From positions 1 through 64,000 of the forward strand of contig BCJX01000013.1 of NCBI GenBank assembly GCA_001600415.1: a stretch of 64,000 nt of DNA. The letters are read 5' to 3'. The notes below the pieces were generated by a model. It did no database searches. It was not told the origin of the DNA and was given only the letters and a program-made list of their open reading frames with translations. Made by a program: the position numbers and the translations under genes. This stretch comes from Pascua guehoae (Eukaryota > Basidiomycota > Tremellomycetes > Trichosporonales > Trichosporonaceae). Shown one piece after another: positions 35,021 to 46,694 of the stretch (positions are counted from its first letter, which is position 1; each line of letters begins with the position of its first letter).

Positions 35021-35833
35021 CCGGCTCCGCGGGGGTGGTAGGGCATGTAGGAAGCATTGGTGGTAGACGTAGCAAGAGTGGCGTGGCAAAGTGAGACGGG
35101 GAAATGAGTCAATAGCTACTAGACGTTGTAGTAGGCAGGATAAAGTTGCAAGGACACTTGTACGGGAAATCACCCTCAGCACTGGTACAGTACTGATCAA
35201 CTGCCATTAGAACTTTCCAAGCAAAAGAACAATATTTGGGCTTGTGGTAACAGTTGCGTAGCCCTCTGTGCGGCCGCTGGTTATATTTAACGCTGCAGAA
35301 CGTCACCCCGTTCCCATGCCCTTGTCTTTACCCTGTTCTTCGAAGTGAGAGGTGATAACTGGAAGTAGAGGACTACAGTGGGTAGTGCTATGCGATTATT
35401 GAAGAAGTTTGGCAGAAGGGGGGTTTGGTGTTGTGATCATAGGATATGACCTATGGATGCTTTCCTGCCTTGGCTCTTTGCACCCTACATAGCCTTCTGC
35501 ATGCACGCGGCAACCAATGAGCACTTAACAGCGAGAGCCCCCAGTATTGCTTGCACCCCTCCTCCATTATCAACCATGCATGGGGCTCAAGCTGTGCTGC
35601 ACGCTACGTTGCACCCACAGTCGCATCGCATCGCTTCGAGCAGTCATTGGAAAAGGAGTGCACGTCTGTGATGACGTAGTCACTTTTATGTAATCAGTCG
35701 GTGCCGGTGTGTGGCGTCGGCGTCACCCGAGGCAACTTGTACTTTGCACAACCTCATCTCATCTCATTCACTTTACAACCAACGCCTACTGCACCATTAC
35801 CCTCGGACCATTAAGCGCCTACACGTCGTCTCG
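35021..35833. other. Intergenic, promoter of the next regulator
   Basis: About 810 bases with no supported gene. A/T content is higher than in the surrounding coding DNA. C/A-rich sequence precedes the ATG at 35,834. Confidence 0.5.
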
Positions 35834-38500
35834 ATGAGCAGCAACTGTGGTGGCACTTCTGCAGCAGGTCTCCCTCCCCGACGCCGGCCCCTCGGGTGCC
35901 TCACATGCCGCAAGCGAAAGGTGCGTTTTCTCACCGGATATGAGAGCTTACACGGCCCAGGTAAAGTGCGATCTCACTCAACCCGTATGCGCAGCATGTA
36001 ATAGGCTCGACAAGGAATGCCAATGGCAAGGGACAGAAACGACGCCGCCCCCTCGCCAACAGCGACGACCGAACGCTACAGCGTGTGAGGCTTGCCGGAG
36101 TCGAAAGGTGCGGTTGGTTGCATCTTTGAAGGCGCTTACGACGTTAGATGAAATGCGAGGGCGACCAACAACTGGGAGCCTGCACACGCTGCCTTGCTAC
36201 GTCAACTGCATGCACATGGTCGATGGAACGGGCCGCTTCAACCCGGCCACGGACAGCACGAGAGCCATTGACACCACGCACCGGATCTGCCCAGCCTTCA
36301 TTACCACTAGACACAGCGCGGTCTCCACCCCCACTCGATTTTGGACCATATAGTTCGCAATACTCCAGCCCCTTCCAGTCTTCACCGAGAGGGCGTGCAG
36401 GCACCTCCGCATCATCGCTCTCATTCGATCCTGAGCATTCCACCGCCCCAGGTCCTCTTCTGACCCAAGCATTAGCAATGACGCGGGAGCCCTCCATGAC
36501 TCAAGCACATACAGAGGCGATGGTCGACCTATACTTTGATACGGTCCATAGTGCGTTCTGTCAGACATTATCAACCCCCTGACAACCATCAGACTTTGGG
36601 TTCATGACCTTTATCCATGAGATGCGTTTCAAACGCTTGCTGAGGCGAGGCAAGGCACCTCGCGACCTCACAATGGCAATGGTTGCCAGTGTTCTTCGGT
36701 GAGTGAGTAAATGTTGACGCTACTCACTCGGTATATAGTTTTGCGAGTGAGCCTACGCCAGCGAATCTTTCGCATTCAGACACGCTGGTCGACACTGTGG
36801 TTGGCCGTCTTCTACCAGGTGTTCTGGACGGGTTTGGTGTTACTCAGCTCATGGTCAGTTCAAACGTCTGTGCGACGCGCTCACCCATGTAGACCACACT
36901 ACTCATCTGCAAATGCGAAGGTTATCGTGGTCGTGTAGGGTCTCGATTTCTGCTGGCGGGCCTCTGCGTACGGTGAGGCTGACTACTCGCCACTGCGCTG
37001 ACGACGTACAGCATGATGCAGCTCATGTCACTCCATATGCTGGATGACACGTTCCCCAACAATCTGGCCGAGGCTCCGTTGTCACCGCTCCTCACGTACG
37101 AGGCATTGCGTCGTGTCGCGTGGTCGGTCTTCTTCATGGACTCGTCACTGGACGGCGGCCGCTATGGCTCTGGTCTGGTTGACGTTCACAAATTCCGCAA
37201 CCAACTACCTTGCAACGAGCAGAGTTTTCTTGGAAACGATAATCCTCGAACCGCCTCCATTTTTGCCTCTCCCTCCGAGCAGAATGGCGCGCTCGGACTC
37301 TCGGCGTATCTCATTCGAGCCATATTGCTTCGACGACGCGCTCTGGACATATCATTGCGGCTCTCATATCAGGACTACAAGGCTATCGAAATTCAAACAG
37401 ACTTGACCGCTCTGGAAGCATCCATTACCGAAACTGTAAACTCGTTGCCCGCCCGCTATCACTTTACGGGCGACAATGTGTTCCTCAACCGTCAGCGTCT
37501 GCCAGCGTTTTTGCTTGTCCATGTACTGCTGCATGGACTCTATCTCGTCCTCGGTACAATAAAGATTTCGCTCTACAGCAGGGACCCCTGCCTGGTCGAT
37601 TTCATTCCAGACGTTCGGCGGCAACGCATCTCGCACGCCCTGGCCGCGTCAGGAATATATACTCAAGGCCTAAAGTATGACAAGCCCTTTGACATGCTAG
37701 CGGCTAGTCATAGCTACGCCTTTGTGGAGAGTGGGTACCACACGGGTGACCTCCACTCACTGACTCTTAGTTTTGTTGTTTGAGCCTCGTCGCCTGGCTC
37801 AGGTTGACCCAACCATCGACCCCAACACGAGCGACATTGCCAGTGCGATACCACCACTGCTCACGGTCCTCCGTCAAGCGAGCCGACGGTCAGAGGTTGT
37901 CAGGCTATTGGTGAGCTGTCGCCGTCAATGTGACTCTTGGGACTGACCTTCAAGCACATTGAGGCCGTGCACAGGTTGCTGCGGTGCGAGTATTTGCCAA
38001 TACTGGACAGCTATGACCTCGAAGCCTTTGGTACAGAGTACCACCCGGGGCAGGACGAGGCCGAGTTTGACTTTAGCAACTTTCGCTTTGCTCGAATTGA
38101 GCGTCTGCGGAGTACGCAGCGTCCCGCTACCGGATTGGACCGCGACGAACCGCTTCTCGAATATGGCCACACCGCAACAGAGTCTGCAAGCGCTTCGCCC
38201 CGCCTCGACGCCGCACATGTCAATTCGTCCAACATCGTGCCGTCCTCTTCTTCTTCCCGGCCCTCTGCTCTTGGCCTCTCGCCCCTGGACCCACCAGCCT
38301 TGGGCCTTGGTGACGTTGGCTCAGCCCATCCTTGGCTCAATCTTTTGAATCCAATGGCCAACGCCGCTGTCCTGAGCATGCCAGACATGTCTTGGTTACC
38401 CGGCGAGGAGGGCTTGGCTTTACAAACTGGTGATCCGGACGACTTTTGGAGACAAATCACGTCTGGACCAAGTCTGCAACGTACAGACGCCATAGTGTAG
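35834..38500 (+). CDS. Transcription factor with two tandem Zn2Cys6 clusters
   Basis: Nine exons (35834-35920, 35961-36107, 36148-36550, 36593-36698, 36739-36853, 36893-36972, 37012-37730, 37771-37910, 37955-38500) give 780 residues. Introns are 39-44 nt. Cluster 1 is C22-x2-C25-x6-C32 with C39-x2-C42-x6-C49; cluster 2 is C71-x2-C74-x6-C81 with C90-x2-C93-x6-C100. Both are complete, and an intron interrupts each at the same place, after the RK of the first half, as if an exon unit had been duplicated. The middle carries the fungal-specific TF region (FGFMTFIHEMRFKRLLRRG, SLHMLDDTF, RRVAWSVFFMDSSLDGG). Two clusters in one protein are unusual for this class. It lies among catabolic genes and probably controls some of them. 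Confidence 0.92.
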
Positions 38501-39093
38501 ACAATGTAGCCAGTGCAGATCTGTAAAGTGTGAGCGGGCTGCACACTTTAATATCATGGTTGGTTAGGAGGTGGCCAGACGAACGGAGACTGTAAAGGGA
38601 GAGCAGGTTGGGACGAGAAGCGAGCTGGAAGTGGCCTTGACGGTCAGCAAGAGGCGAACAAGTGCCAACACCAACGGAGTCGAGGACAGTGTTTAGTAGT
38701 CTCTTATACCGCTTGTCATGACCAACCTCCAACATCAATGGTTGGGCAAAGACGAGGTGGCAACAGTGAGAATGGCGGGTTGCATGATTCTCACCCATGG
38801 CTCGGCGTTGATGTCATCGGACATTTCCGATATCACGTGGATGGTCCGCGCGCGCCGGACCCGCCGAGCCGGCCGACGCGCACGACGCGCCGATGTGGGG
38901 AATCTGTTCCGACCGACAGCATGCCGCACTGCAACTCTTGTCGCTCGGCATGTCTTCATCCCACGCAACGACGAGCGATACAAGGCGGCTTGGCAGCGCC
39001 GTACCTACAGCCAGTTATGGAGGACGCCCTCGGCTCTGGACGACCCGATAAAAGGCCTTTCTACCCCGAGATACGCCCTGGTACTCACTCATC
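38501..39093. other. Intergenic with TATA-like box
   Basis: No gene is supported in this 590-bp stretch. ATAAAAGG at about 39,048 lies some 45 bases before the hydrolase ATG and is a good TATA-box candidate. Confidence 0.5.
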
Positions 39094-40450
39094 ATGACCG
39101 TCACTCTCCCCACACTTGCACCCGAGGGCAGAGCCGCCCTCGACGCCCACCTGGAGACCTCGGCGGATAGCGGCATACTCCCTGCGCTCTTTTTCGCAGT
39201 CTACAACGCCGACGGCCCCGTCTACTCCGCCTGCAAGGGCGACAGGGTGCTGGGGCAGCCCGACGCCGGCCAGGTGGACGAGAATACAAGTGAGCTTTGC
39301 CTATCAGATACATGCTGACGATAGCGCTGGCGCTATTCTCGGCGACAAAGCTCGTGACGTCCGTCGCGTGTCTCCAGCTTGCCGACAAAGGGATTGTCGA
39401 CTTTGATGACCCCGCGCTCCTCGCCAAGCACTGCCCCGAGCTAGTTGCTGTGCCCGTCCTCGACGGCTTTGCCGAGGATGGCTCACCCATTACGCGCCCT
39501 CGGCAAAGCCCCCTTACCCTCCGGCACCTGTTGACTCACACTTCTGGGCTTGCATACAGTTTTACGCTGCCAGCCCAGTTGCGCTGGGAGAAGGCTGTCA
39601 ATGCCCCATCCTTGTCAGCAAACAACCCCACTATCGAAAAGCTCACCGCCCCGCTCCACTTCGAGCCCGGGACCAAATACGTGTACTCGACCGGTCTCGA
39701 CTGGGCCGGGGTCCTCGTATCCCGACTCACGGGGCAGTCGCTCGAAGAGTACTTTGACGAACACATCTGGGGCCCATGCGGGGCCACGGGTATGTCGTTT
39801 TGCCTTTCAAACCTGGACGAGAAACACCACATGGGCATGTGTGTGCGCGATGCACAGGGCAAACTCGTCCTTTATCCCGGGCCTGGTCCGTTACTGCATC
39901 TCAAGCCAGGAGACATTCTGTCTGGTGGTGGGGGCCTCATGGGTACAGCAAAGGGCTACTTGCGTTTCCTACAGCACCTCCTCAGGTGCAAGGATAGCGA
40001 GGGAGGCATCATTAGCGTAAGTCGCTTGGGTATTCAGCGCTCATCCCACAGCCGGCAGCGTTCAAGCTGCTGTTCACCAACGCGCTGCCCCCGCGCGACG
40101 GGACAACGGCGTATGTAGACCTCGCCGCCTTCCTGGATACGCAGGCATACATTACGCCAGCGCTACTGGACGGCCACTCTGTGGGACACTCGCTCGGCCT
40201 CGCCCTCACTGCGGTTGACAGCCCTGATGGACGCCGCGCCGGAAGCGGGTTCTGGGGCGGCTTGGCAAAGACTCGCTTCTGGATCGACCCAGACACTGGC
40301 ATCATCGTGAGCGGGAATCCTGAGGGCAGTGCTGATATCAAGGGTTTTTGTGGGACGCAGATTCTTGATCAGGCCAACCCCCAGGCCTTTGCGACCGTCA
40401 TGTCAAAGATGGAGCGCATCATCTATGATAACATTGTGCCATCCGCTTAA
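39094..40450 (+). CDS. Beta-lactamase-fold serine hydrolase (PF00144; EstB/transesterase type)
   Basis: Three exons (39094-39289, 39325-40016, 40052-40450) give 428 residues; both introns are 35 nt. The catalytic SxxK motif is S71-A-T-K74 (LFSATKLVTSVA), created by the first splice. Tyr186 in KYVYSTGLDWAG fits the YxN/YxS position. HLLTHTSGL and the C-terminal GGLAKTRFWIDPDTGIIV are also family features. There is no signal peptide, so it is probably cytosolic. Fungal members are esterases or acyltransferases (EstB, LovD) more often than true beta-lactamases. Next to a formamidase and a monooxygenase it could hydrolyse an ester or amide intermediate; the substrate is not known. Confidence 0.9.
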
Positions 40451-40758
40451 AGTGAGCTGGTAGTCGGGCGCATGTGCAAAAGTGAATGTGGCGCGACGAT
40501 AGGGGAAGGGATGAATGGATGTCATGAGGAAGACTGGAGTGTGCACTTGATTTGGAACGGATCTCGCAGGTCCGCTGCCTCGCTGTGGCTCTATAACTGT
40601 GATACGCGATCGGTCTGTTGGGGTATGCTTAGGGAAACTGAACAGGCCCGCTGGAGGCTGGACGCTGGACGCTTGCGCCTCTTCTAAGCCCTGCCTTCAC
40701 GCTGTCTGGTCCTAAAGAGGATACATGCTAATATCTAGTTCCCTTTAAAGGGCGCGGG
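40451..40758. other. Short gap between convergent genes
   Basis: These 308 bases separate the 3' ends of the hydrolase and the formamidase. No gene or clear structure is seen. Confidence 0.5.
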
Positions 40759-42396
40759 CTACTGCTTACTGCTGACGCCGTTGACGCCATTGGTAGCGTT
40801 CCGTAACGCTTCCGACTTTGCCATCTCGCGCGCGAGGCGTTCGACAGTGAGCACTGCGGGACCGGTGATGAGCGGCTTGGGCGTATCGATAGCGCGCGGA
40901 AGAATGTCAAACTCAAAAATGTCGACTGGCACGCCGACGCTCACGACCATGTTGGGCTGATTGGCGGTAGCGACGACCTTTGTCTCGACCGGCGCTGCGC
41001 TGAGAATGACATAGGCTTGCTCGTGCGAGTAGCCTTGCCTTTGCAGGTATGACATGGCCTGCCAGCACGCATTGCGGTAGGAAGCCATGCCGTCGCGGTC
41101 CGTCTGGGAACCATCAGGCAGTGTCGATAGCCCGGTGAACACGAGCTTGTTGGGGTAATGCGGTTCGGAAGGTGAGGTCTGATACAGGGGTGACTTGAGA
41201 CCGAGGATCGCGACTCCGTTTTTAATCACCGAGACACGCAGCGTCACGATGCCGGGCATCTCGATTGCGGTCGTCGGTTCGCCGTCCGACTGGCAAAAGT
41301 GTGTGTCACCCACGCTCAGCTTGGCACCGGGGACGAATACGGGCTGGTGGTCAGCTGTCACGAGCGCTGTGTTGTCGCTTTCGGGTCACTCACGAGAAAC
41401 ACCTTGGACCCTCGGGTCAAGCTCGCAATGTCAATGTTCCCGCCATGCTCTCGTCCAGGGCTGGTGCGTGCCCCTTCCCTGTAGATGCGCTGGCGGAGCG
41501 CGTCGTCCATGTCCTGCCCCACATAAGCGCCGGACACGAGCGGGAGGCTGACGCCAACGCCCCCGGGCCCATGTACACGCCGCTGAGCCTCTGCGACAGC
41601 TGCTTCGCGACGCGTCCACTCGGCCAGCAGGGCGGCTGATGGTGCCGTTCCGATTACGCCAGGGTGGGCACGGCCGTTGAAGCGCACGTGCGGGACGTGG
41701 CGAGACGTTGTTTCAGCACCGTTAAAGTCCCAGATAGTCTTGGTCACTTGGGTGGGAACATCTTCTCGATCCAGCGCTCCGAGGCCAGGGTACGTGATGC
41801 AGTACCCGAAGGGTTGAGCGGGGTGTGCGGTGACGCTAGTGCGTGAGCTGGAGTATGCTTGCAGTAGCGTAACCTACTCTAGAATGTCAATCTCGAGGGC
41901 ATCGCCTGGCTCGGCGGTTGGCACCCAGAACGGGCCCGAGAGGTGATGGTCCGAGTCGTGATCCATGTCAAGGACATCGTCTGCAATGTCGTCATTGTTA
42001 ATCTGGAAACCTTGCCATGTTAGCATTACATTTGCCCGTTCCACTATCGCGTCTGATTACCCTGGAGGACCTGCCCCAGTTGCCGCCAACAGCAGACCGT
42101 GTGCAGCCACGGGCAGTCTCTTCACGGTCGTCTCTCAAGTCGATTCCCTCGCACTCACCAGAGTAGTCCATGCACTCGACCTTGAACGCCTTGCCCAGCT
42201 CAATGGTGGCACACGCTGGAATGTCGGGGTGCCATCGTGTATGAATGCTGGGCTGCGTGTTGGCAGGCTTGAACGGATCGACACGGACGAGTGTGGGGAT
42301 CTCCCAAGGCGAGCAGAGGTCTGTCGCGGGGACAGAGCGCATTTGGCTCTTGCCAACTCGAGCTGAGCGTGGAGGGGTGACGGTGGTGACGACCAT
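40759..42396 (-). CDS. Formamidase/acetamidase (FmdA/AmdA family)
   Basis: Four exons (42396-42159, 42010-41878, 41835-41394, 41343-40759) give 465 residues, usual for the family. Introns are 148, 42 and 50 nt. Conserved blocks are IELGKAFKVECMDYSG, LSGPFWVPTAEPGDALEIDIL, FGYCITYPGLGAL, HPGVIGTAPS, GGNIDIASLTRGSKVFL and VFVPGAKLSVGDTHFCQ. These cytosolic metal-dependent enzymes release ammonia from formamide or short amides. The family is distinct from the aliphatic-amidase and amidase-signature families. It is convergent with the beta-lactamase-fold hydrolase. Its likely job is nitrogen recovery, perhaps at the end of the pathway in this cluster. A relic of a second copy lies at about 46.1 kb. 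Confidence 0.93.
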
Positions 42397-42965
42397 GGTG
42401 GTGATCTACTGGAGGAATAGTGGACTGGAAGGTGCTGTCGTGCAACCGGCAGCGAGACGGTGACACTTTATTCCCCTGCGTGCAACCATCTTGTCCATGG
42501 TCACTTGCCAGTCAGCAAGCACATTGCCGTCTACTAGTTGTTGCGCGAGGCAAGAATGAGCAAGGCGAAAACAAAATGAAGCGCGTTTCGCGGTTAAGCG
42601 CGCGTGTGGCAAGGCTTGGAGCCTGGCGAGCGCGTGCCGGATAAACGGCATTTTGGTCGTGTGGGTGTCAATCCAGTACATCCACTGGGGATCAAGCCAG
42701 CCGATGGTCCGTCACCAATGGGCGGTGCTTCCCGATACTGTGCGTACAGCGCTTCTCGAGGCCGGCTCCTACATGTACACCAATGCGCTTGCGCATGGAC
42801 CGCCAGCGTAGCGCGCGCGCAGACACTATTGGAATACATCCCCCGTTGCTCACAGACACTAGAGCGTCTCCCTGGTCGACTTAAAGCAGCATCCCACTCA
42901 CTGTTCCTAGGCATTCAAACTGATACACTACAACTCGGAATGAGCATCCACCACGCAACAATGCT

Positions 42966-45475
42966 CTAGAAAAACGCTACAGACAAACCTTCGCGTACCA
43001 TTTTGTCGTGCCAGTCCACTGGCCGCCCCGTCTCGTCCGTCTCCTCCCATACCTTTTCCACGAGGGCGATATTGTCCAGCCACACACGCTCAGGACCGGT
43101 GCGCGTGAGAAATGTCATGGACCGCTGCCTATCGGCTTCGGTTATGGACAGGGTCGCGGCGAGGAACGCTGGCAGAGCGATAAAGCCCCACAGGTCGCCA
43201 TTGGGAAGCTGCGTGACAGAGACCAGCAGAGATAGGATCTCTGCTTGTGATTGCCGCAGCACGGGGTGCAACGCGCCGACTTGGTGCACCGACTGGTACA
43301 GTAGGATGAGCGCACAGTGGCGCCACAGCTCACTGGCAATCTTGCGCGTTATCAGCGCTGTCGACTGAACTCTGGGGTCAGAGACACTTGGAGGCGCCCA
43401 GGAGCGGAGTTCGTGTTCAATATCGTCGGCGTTGGCCCGTATTGCCTGAGCGGTCTTGCCCCGCATCGCCGCGCATAGGTTGACCACCTCGGCGAGAAGG
43501 ACTACAATGCCGTCCGGGAGACCGAGATAGGTGGACCACGACTCGTCCTCTGGCGTGGTGGGCGCCTTCCTATCCGCCTCGTGGTCGGTAGAAAAGTTGA
43601 AGCTTGCATGTCAGCTGAGTTAAATGGTAGTATCGTGGTAGGCTTACATGGTTCGCCGCCCTCGCTCGACAATACACCGGCTGATATCTGACAGAGCAAA
43701 CAGCCGCAGGGAAAATGTCTCGCTCGTCCGCAGCTCTGACAGGCATAGGGATGGATGTTCAGACGCAAATGCAGCGCGTACGAGCCGGTCGCCTAGCGCG
43801 AGCATGTTGTACGATGGCGCCGCTCCACCTCGGATAAACTCGACAAGCTGCAGGTCAATGACCCCACACAACCTGCGTCGAGTCAGCGTTGAAGAATGTC
43901 CCAGGCGGCTGCGAAGACTTACAGGTCAGAGAGGCCGTGGCGATCTCTGACAGTACACTGCCGCAGCTCCTGTACGGCGTCCTCTGTCCACTTTTTGCTC
44001 TCGAGGTCGGCGGCAAACGGGTTTGATACGTGGTCGACGTACATGCGAATTTTACGCACCGCACCGCCCTCGGTTCCACTAGTCCCATCCCCACTGGGTA
44101 CGCTTCCACTTCGGGAGGGCGAAGCTCCCCTTGTGTCAACACCAGCACCTCGGCGGGCAAGCTCAACGAGCACGGGCTGGGGATTCTCGTTGTGTGGTTC
44201 CGATGTTCCAGAGAAGAGGTGGATATATGCCACTGAGACGGCGTAGCGCACCGCACGCAGCACATCTGAGCTGTTAGTGTTCCTGTCGTATGTCGAGGGT
44301 TGACAGACAACACGAGATGTGGTCACTTGCGACTCCACATTGCAATGTACCCCACACCTCATGCACTCACTGTTGTTGTCGTTTAGCGCCAGAATTCTGG
44401 TGCGAGCATAGTCCCTTGTGGGCCGTGGGAGACCGACGAGCCACGACTCTACAACCCGTGCATAGATCTCTGCGAGCGATACGCCTTGGCGCGTTGGCTT
44501 GTCGCTGGATAGGAAGAGGACGCGAGAGTTGGCATTCAGTCCCATCGAGTTTGGCGGAAAGCTCGCGTTCAGAGCATTCCAGAAATCGCTGTCACACCCG
44601 TCGGCCGATGCGGAAGGCGACACGCTGTCAGGAGCAAGTGTGCCATCAGCCCATGAGCCGATATCCATGCTCGTGCTGTGCGTGGCGTCTGGCCAGGCAA
44701 AGAGTGGTGGGGTGAATAGTGACGCAAAGGAGGTCCGATTAGCGTCTGACGAGGCGAGCGATGTGTTCCACTGGCCAGAATAAGGCAAAATGCCCGGATG
44801 GTCGCCTAGCGTAGTGGTGGTGACAGGTGCCGTTGTCAATGGTGCGATCCTGTTGTGTGCGCTCGAGTGCGAGGATGCGCTGTCGATGGGCAGGGATCGA
44901 CTAGCCGGTGTAAGGGGACTCGCGCCAAAGGATGTAACATGCGTTGACGAAACAGTCGTGTTGGGTGAAACGCCAACGCTCGACGGGACGGTTGAGACCT
45001 GTGATTCCATCCCCAACACACGGTGTCCACCCTGCGCGGACATCGATACTGGTGGGAGGGCCTCTGAGCTTGAACCCTCGGTCGAGTACGAGGGCGCTGG
45101 TATCGACATAACATCGCCCACTGGTGTAGATCGCGTGGTGCGCGATGGCTCCGGAGGGACCGAGGTACGACCAGAGCACGTGAATCCTCCCATGATGCAT
45201 CGTTCACACCAACCTTCGATGCTCCATTGTTCGTCGCACTTCTTTCCCCGCCTGCTCAATCAGTTACCACCTCACCAAACGAAGGCATCGCGTGCTTGCA
45301 TGCCAACAGATAGAGTCGAGTTTCCTGAGCAAATGCCCCCTACCGTTTGCAAGTCCCACCTGGAGCGTGTTAGTTTCGCTTGCTTGTGCAATCACAATGA
45401 CGTACAGCCTGTTCGCGAACGCCGAAACGGCCCCCGGCGGCGGCGAACCACTCTCTCTGGTCTGTCGGTGCTCAT
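42966..45475 (-). CDS. Zn2Cys6 fungal transcription factor
   Basis: Six exons (45475-45406, 45359-45344, 45251-44371, 44265-43923, 43872-43648, 43602-42966) give 723 residues. The zinc cluster is spread over three exons, the second only 16 nt: C24-x2-C27-x6-C34 and C44-x2-C47-x6-C54, preceded by an Arg-rich stretch (VVRRRRGPFRRSRTG). Phases agree throughout. The C-terminal half shows the fungal regulator pattern (LCGVIDLQLVEFIRGG, LALGDRLVRAAFASEHPSL, SELWRHCALILLYQSVHQV), with a Ser/Thr-rich linker of about 170 residues between. It is placed between the formamidase and the amino-acid permease. The target is inferred only from position. Confidence 0.9.
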
Positions 45476-46014
45476 AAAAGGAGTAGAGGTGAATGTTCAT
45501 AACACGTCCCATGGCACGGTGAAGTGTCCCATGCCCCCAACGGCGCGCTCACCTCGCCACTGACCAGTGCGATGGTCGGAGAATCGGAACTGGAAGCCGA
45601 GTGGCGCAAGTGGAGGTGCCATTGATTGATGCAGAGTGCCGTTGTGCCCTGCAAGAGGCGTCACGGCTGGGATGACTAACCGCGCGGATGGCGCTTATCG
45701 AGCCAACCCCGTTGGCCGGCGGCGGGCGACAATGTCGGGTGAGGAGGCCGCATTGTCGTATCCCGCGGGTATTGCAGCCGCTTACTACTCGCAGCACATG
45801 TTAAACGGGGCCATTCATGTGGCTCAAGCTCTCCCCCTGTCACTCTGCACTTCCCAAACAGAGTGCCTGCAGATGTCACTACCTATACTCGCCTGGGGCG
45901 GAGACCACATCCGGAGCGGTAAGGGCCGATTCGTCGCTGCAGTATGAAACAGTTCAACGACCCTCCAAATCTTATCTTCCCAAACTATGTTTCAAACTCT
46001 ACAAGTGTCTGGCG
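45476..46014. other. Intergenic, no supported gene
   Basis: This stretch is upstream of the regulator at 42,966-45,475. Frames of 60-100 codons have no domains. Nothing else is recognised. Confidence 0.5.
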
Positions 46015-46330
46015 TTATTCTAACCCTTCGGCCTCTCTGGTGCCTGCACTAGAACGCGCTGCCAATGAAAGTCTGTCTTGGAGAAGAGTGTGACGACTAG
46101 CCTGCCCCAGACAAACGTCTTGGATCCTCGCGTCAAGCTCACAATGCCCTTCCTTCTGTCCGTTCTCGCGACTTGGACTCTGGCGTGACACCTTTTTGCC
46201 AATGGGCTCCATGGATTGGGGAAAGATAGCAGCCGCGGCGAGGATGGAATGTCAGCGAAGTGCAAATTGTCCCAAGATGAGAATGCTGCCTTCCCTTTCC
46301 CGTCCCGTACCATCTGCTCGCGTGTCGTTG
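46015..46330 (-). pseudogene. Relic of a formamidase gene
   Basis: On the minus strand the frame reads GIVSLTRGSKTFVWGRLVVT, matching the formamidase block IDIASLTRGSKVFL. At DNA level CTTGGATCCTCGCGTCAAGC (from about 46,119) matches CTTGGACCCTCGGGTCAAGC in the intact gene near 41,403. A weaker match to RHVP...HPGVIGTAPS occurs upstream in another frame (RHASRWYG...HSHLGTICTS). The flanking conserved blocks are missing and the fragments lie in different frames, so it is a decayed copy. Only the SLTRGSK segment is a firm match. Confidence 0.6.
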
Positions 46331-46694
46331 GCCTCTTGCGCCCTTCGCTGACAAGCCTGACCAGGACGAAGTTGGTAACAGAACGGAAAGGAGGATTGGG
46401 GAGTTAGGAAGGGAACAGAATAGAATGCGTGGCGCAGAACTTCTTCGATCCACTTTGCCTGAGCACCGCGACGTACAGTTGAATTAGAGCGCACAAGGGT
46501 TCGAGGGAACCCATGTGCGACGGTACGCACTGGCACCAGCCTGTGCCAAGGACAACTCTGCCGTGCTGCCATACCGCACGCGATTCAGCCGCTCCTGCTA
46601 ACAATGAGCGTGTCACATTACTCTACAATACAAACTAACACAAACCCATTAGCCTGGCGCAAACCTCTCGCGCCCATGCCCCCCCGTCATACCC
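46331..46694. other. Intergenic, no supported gene
   Basis: This short stretch lies between the formamidase relic and the 3' end of the amino-acid permease. Nothing recognisable is seen. Confidence 0.45.

Noticed and set aside
39094..40450. Calling the hydrolase a true antibiotic-resistance beta-lactamase
   Set aside because: It has the SxxK motif but no signal peptide, and fungal PF00144 members are mostly esterases or acyltransferases.
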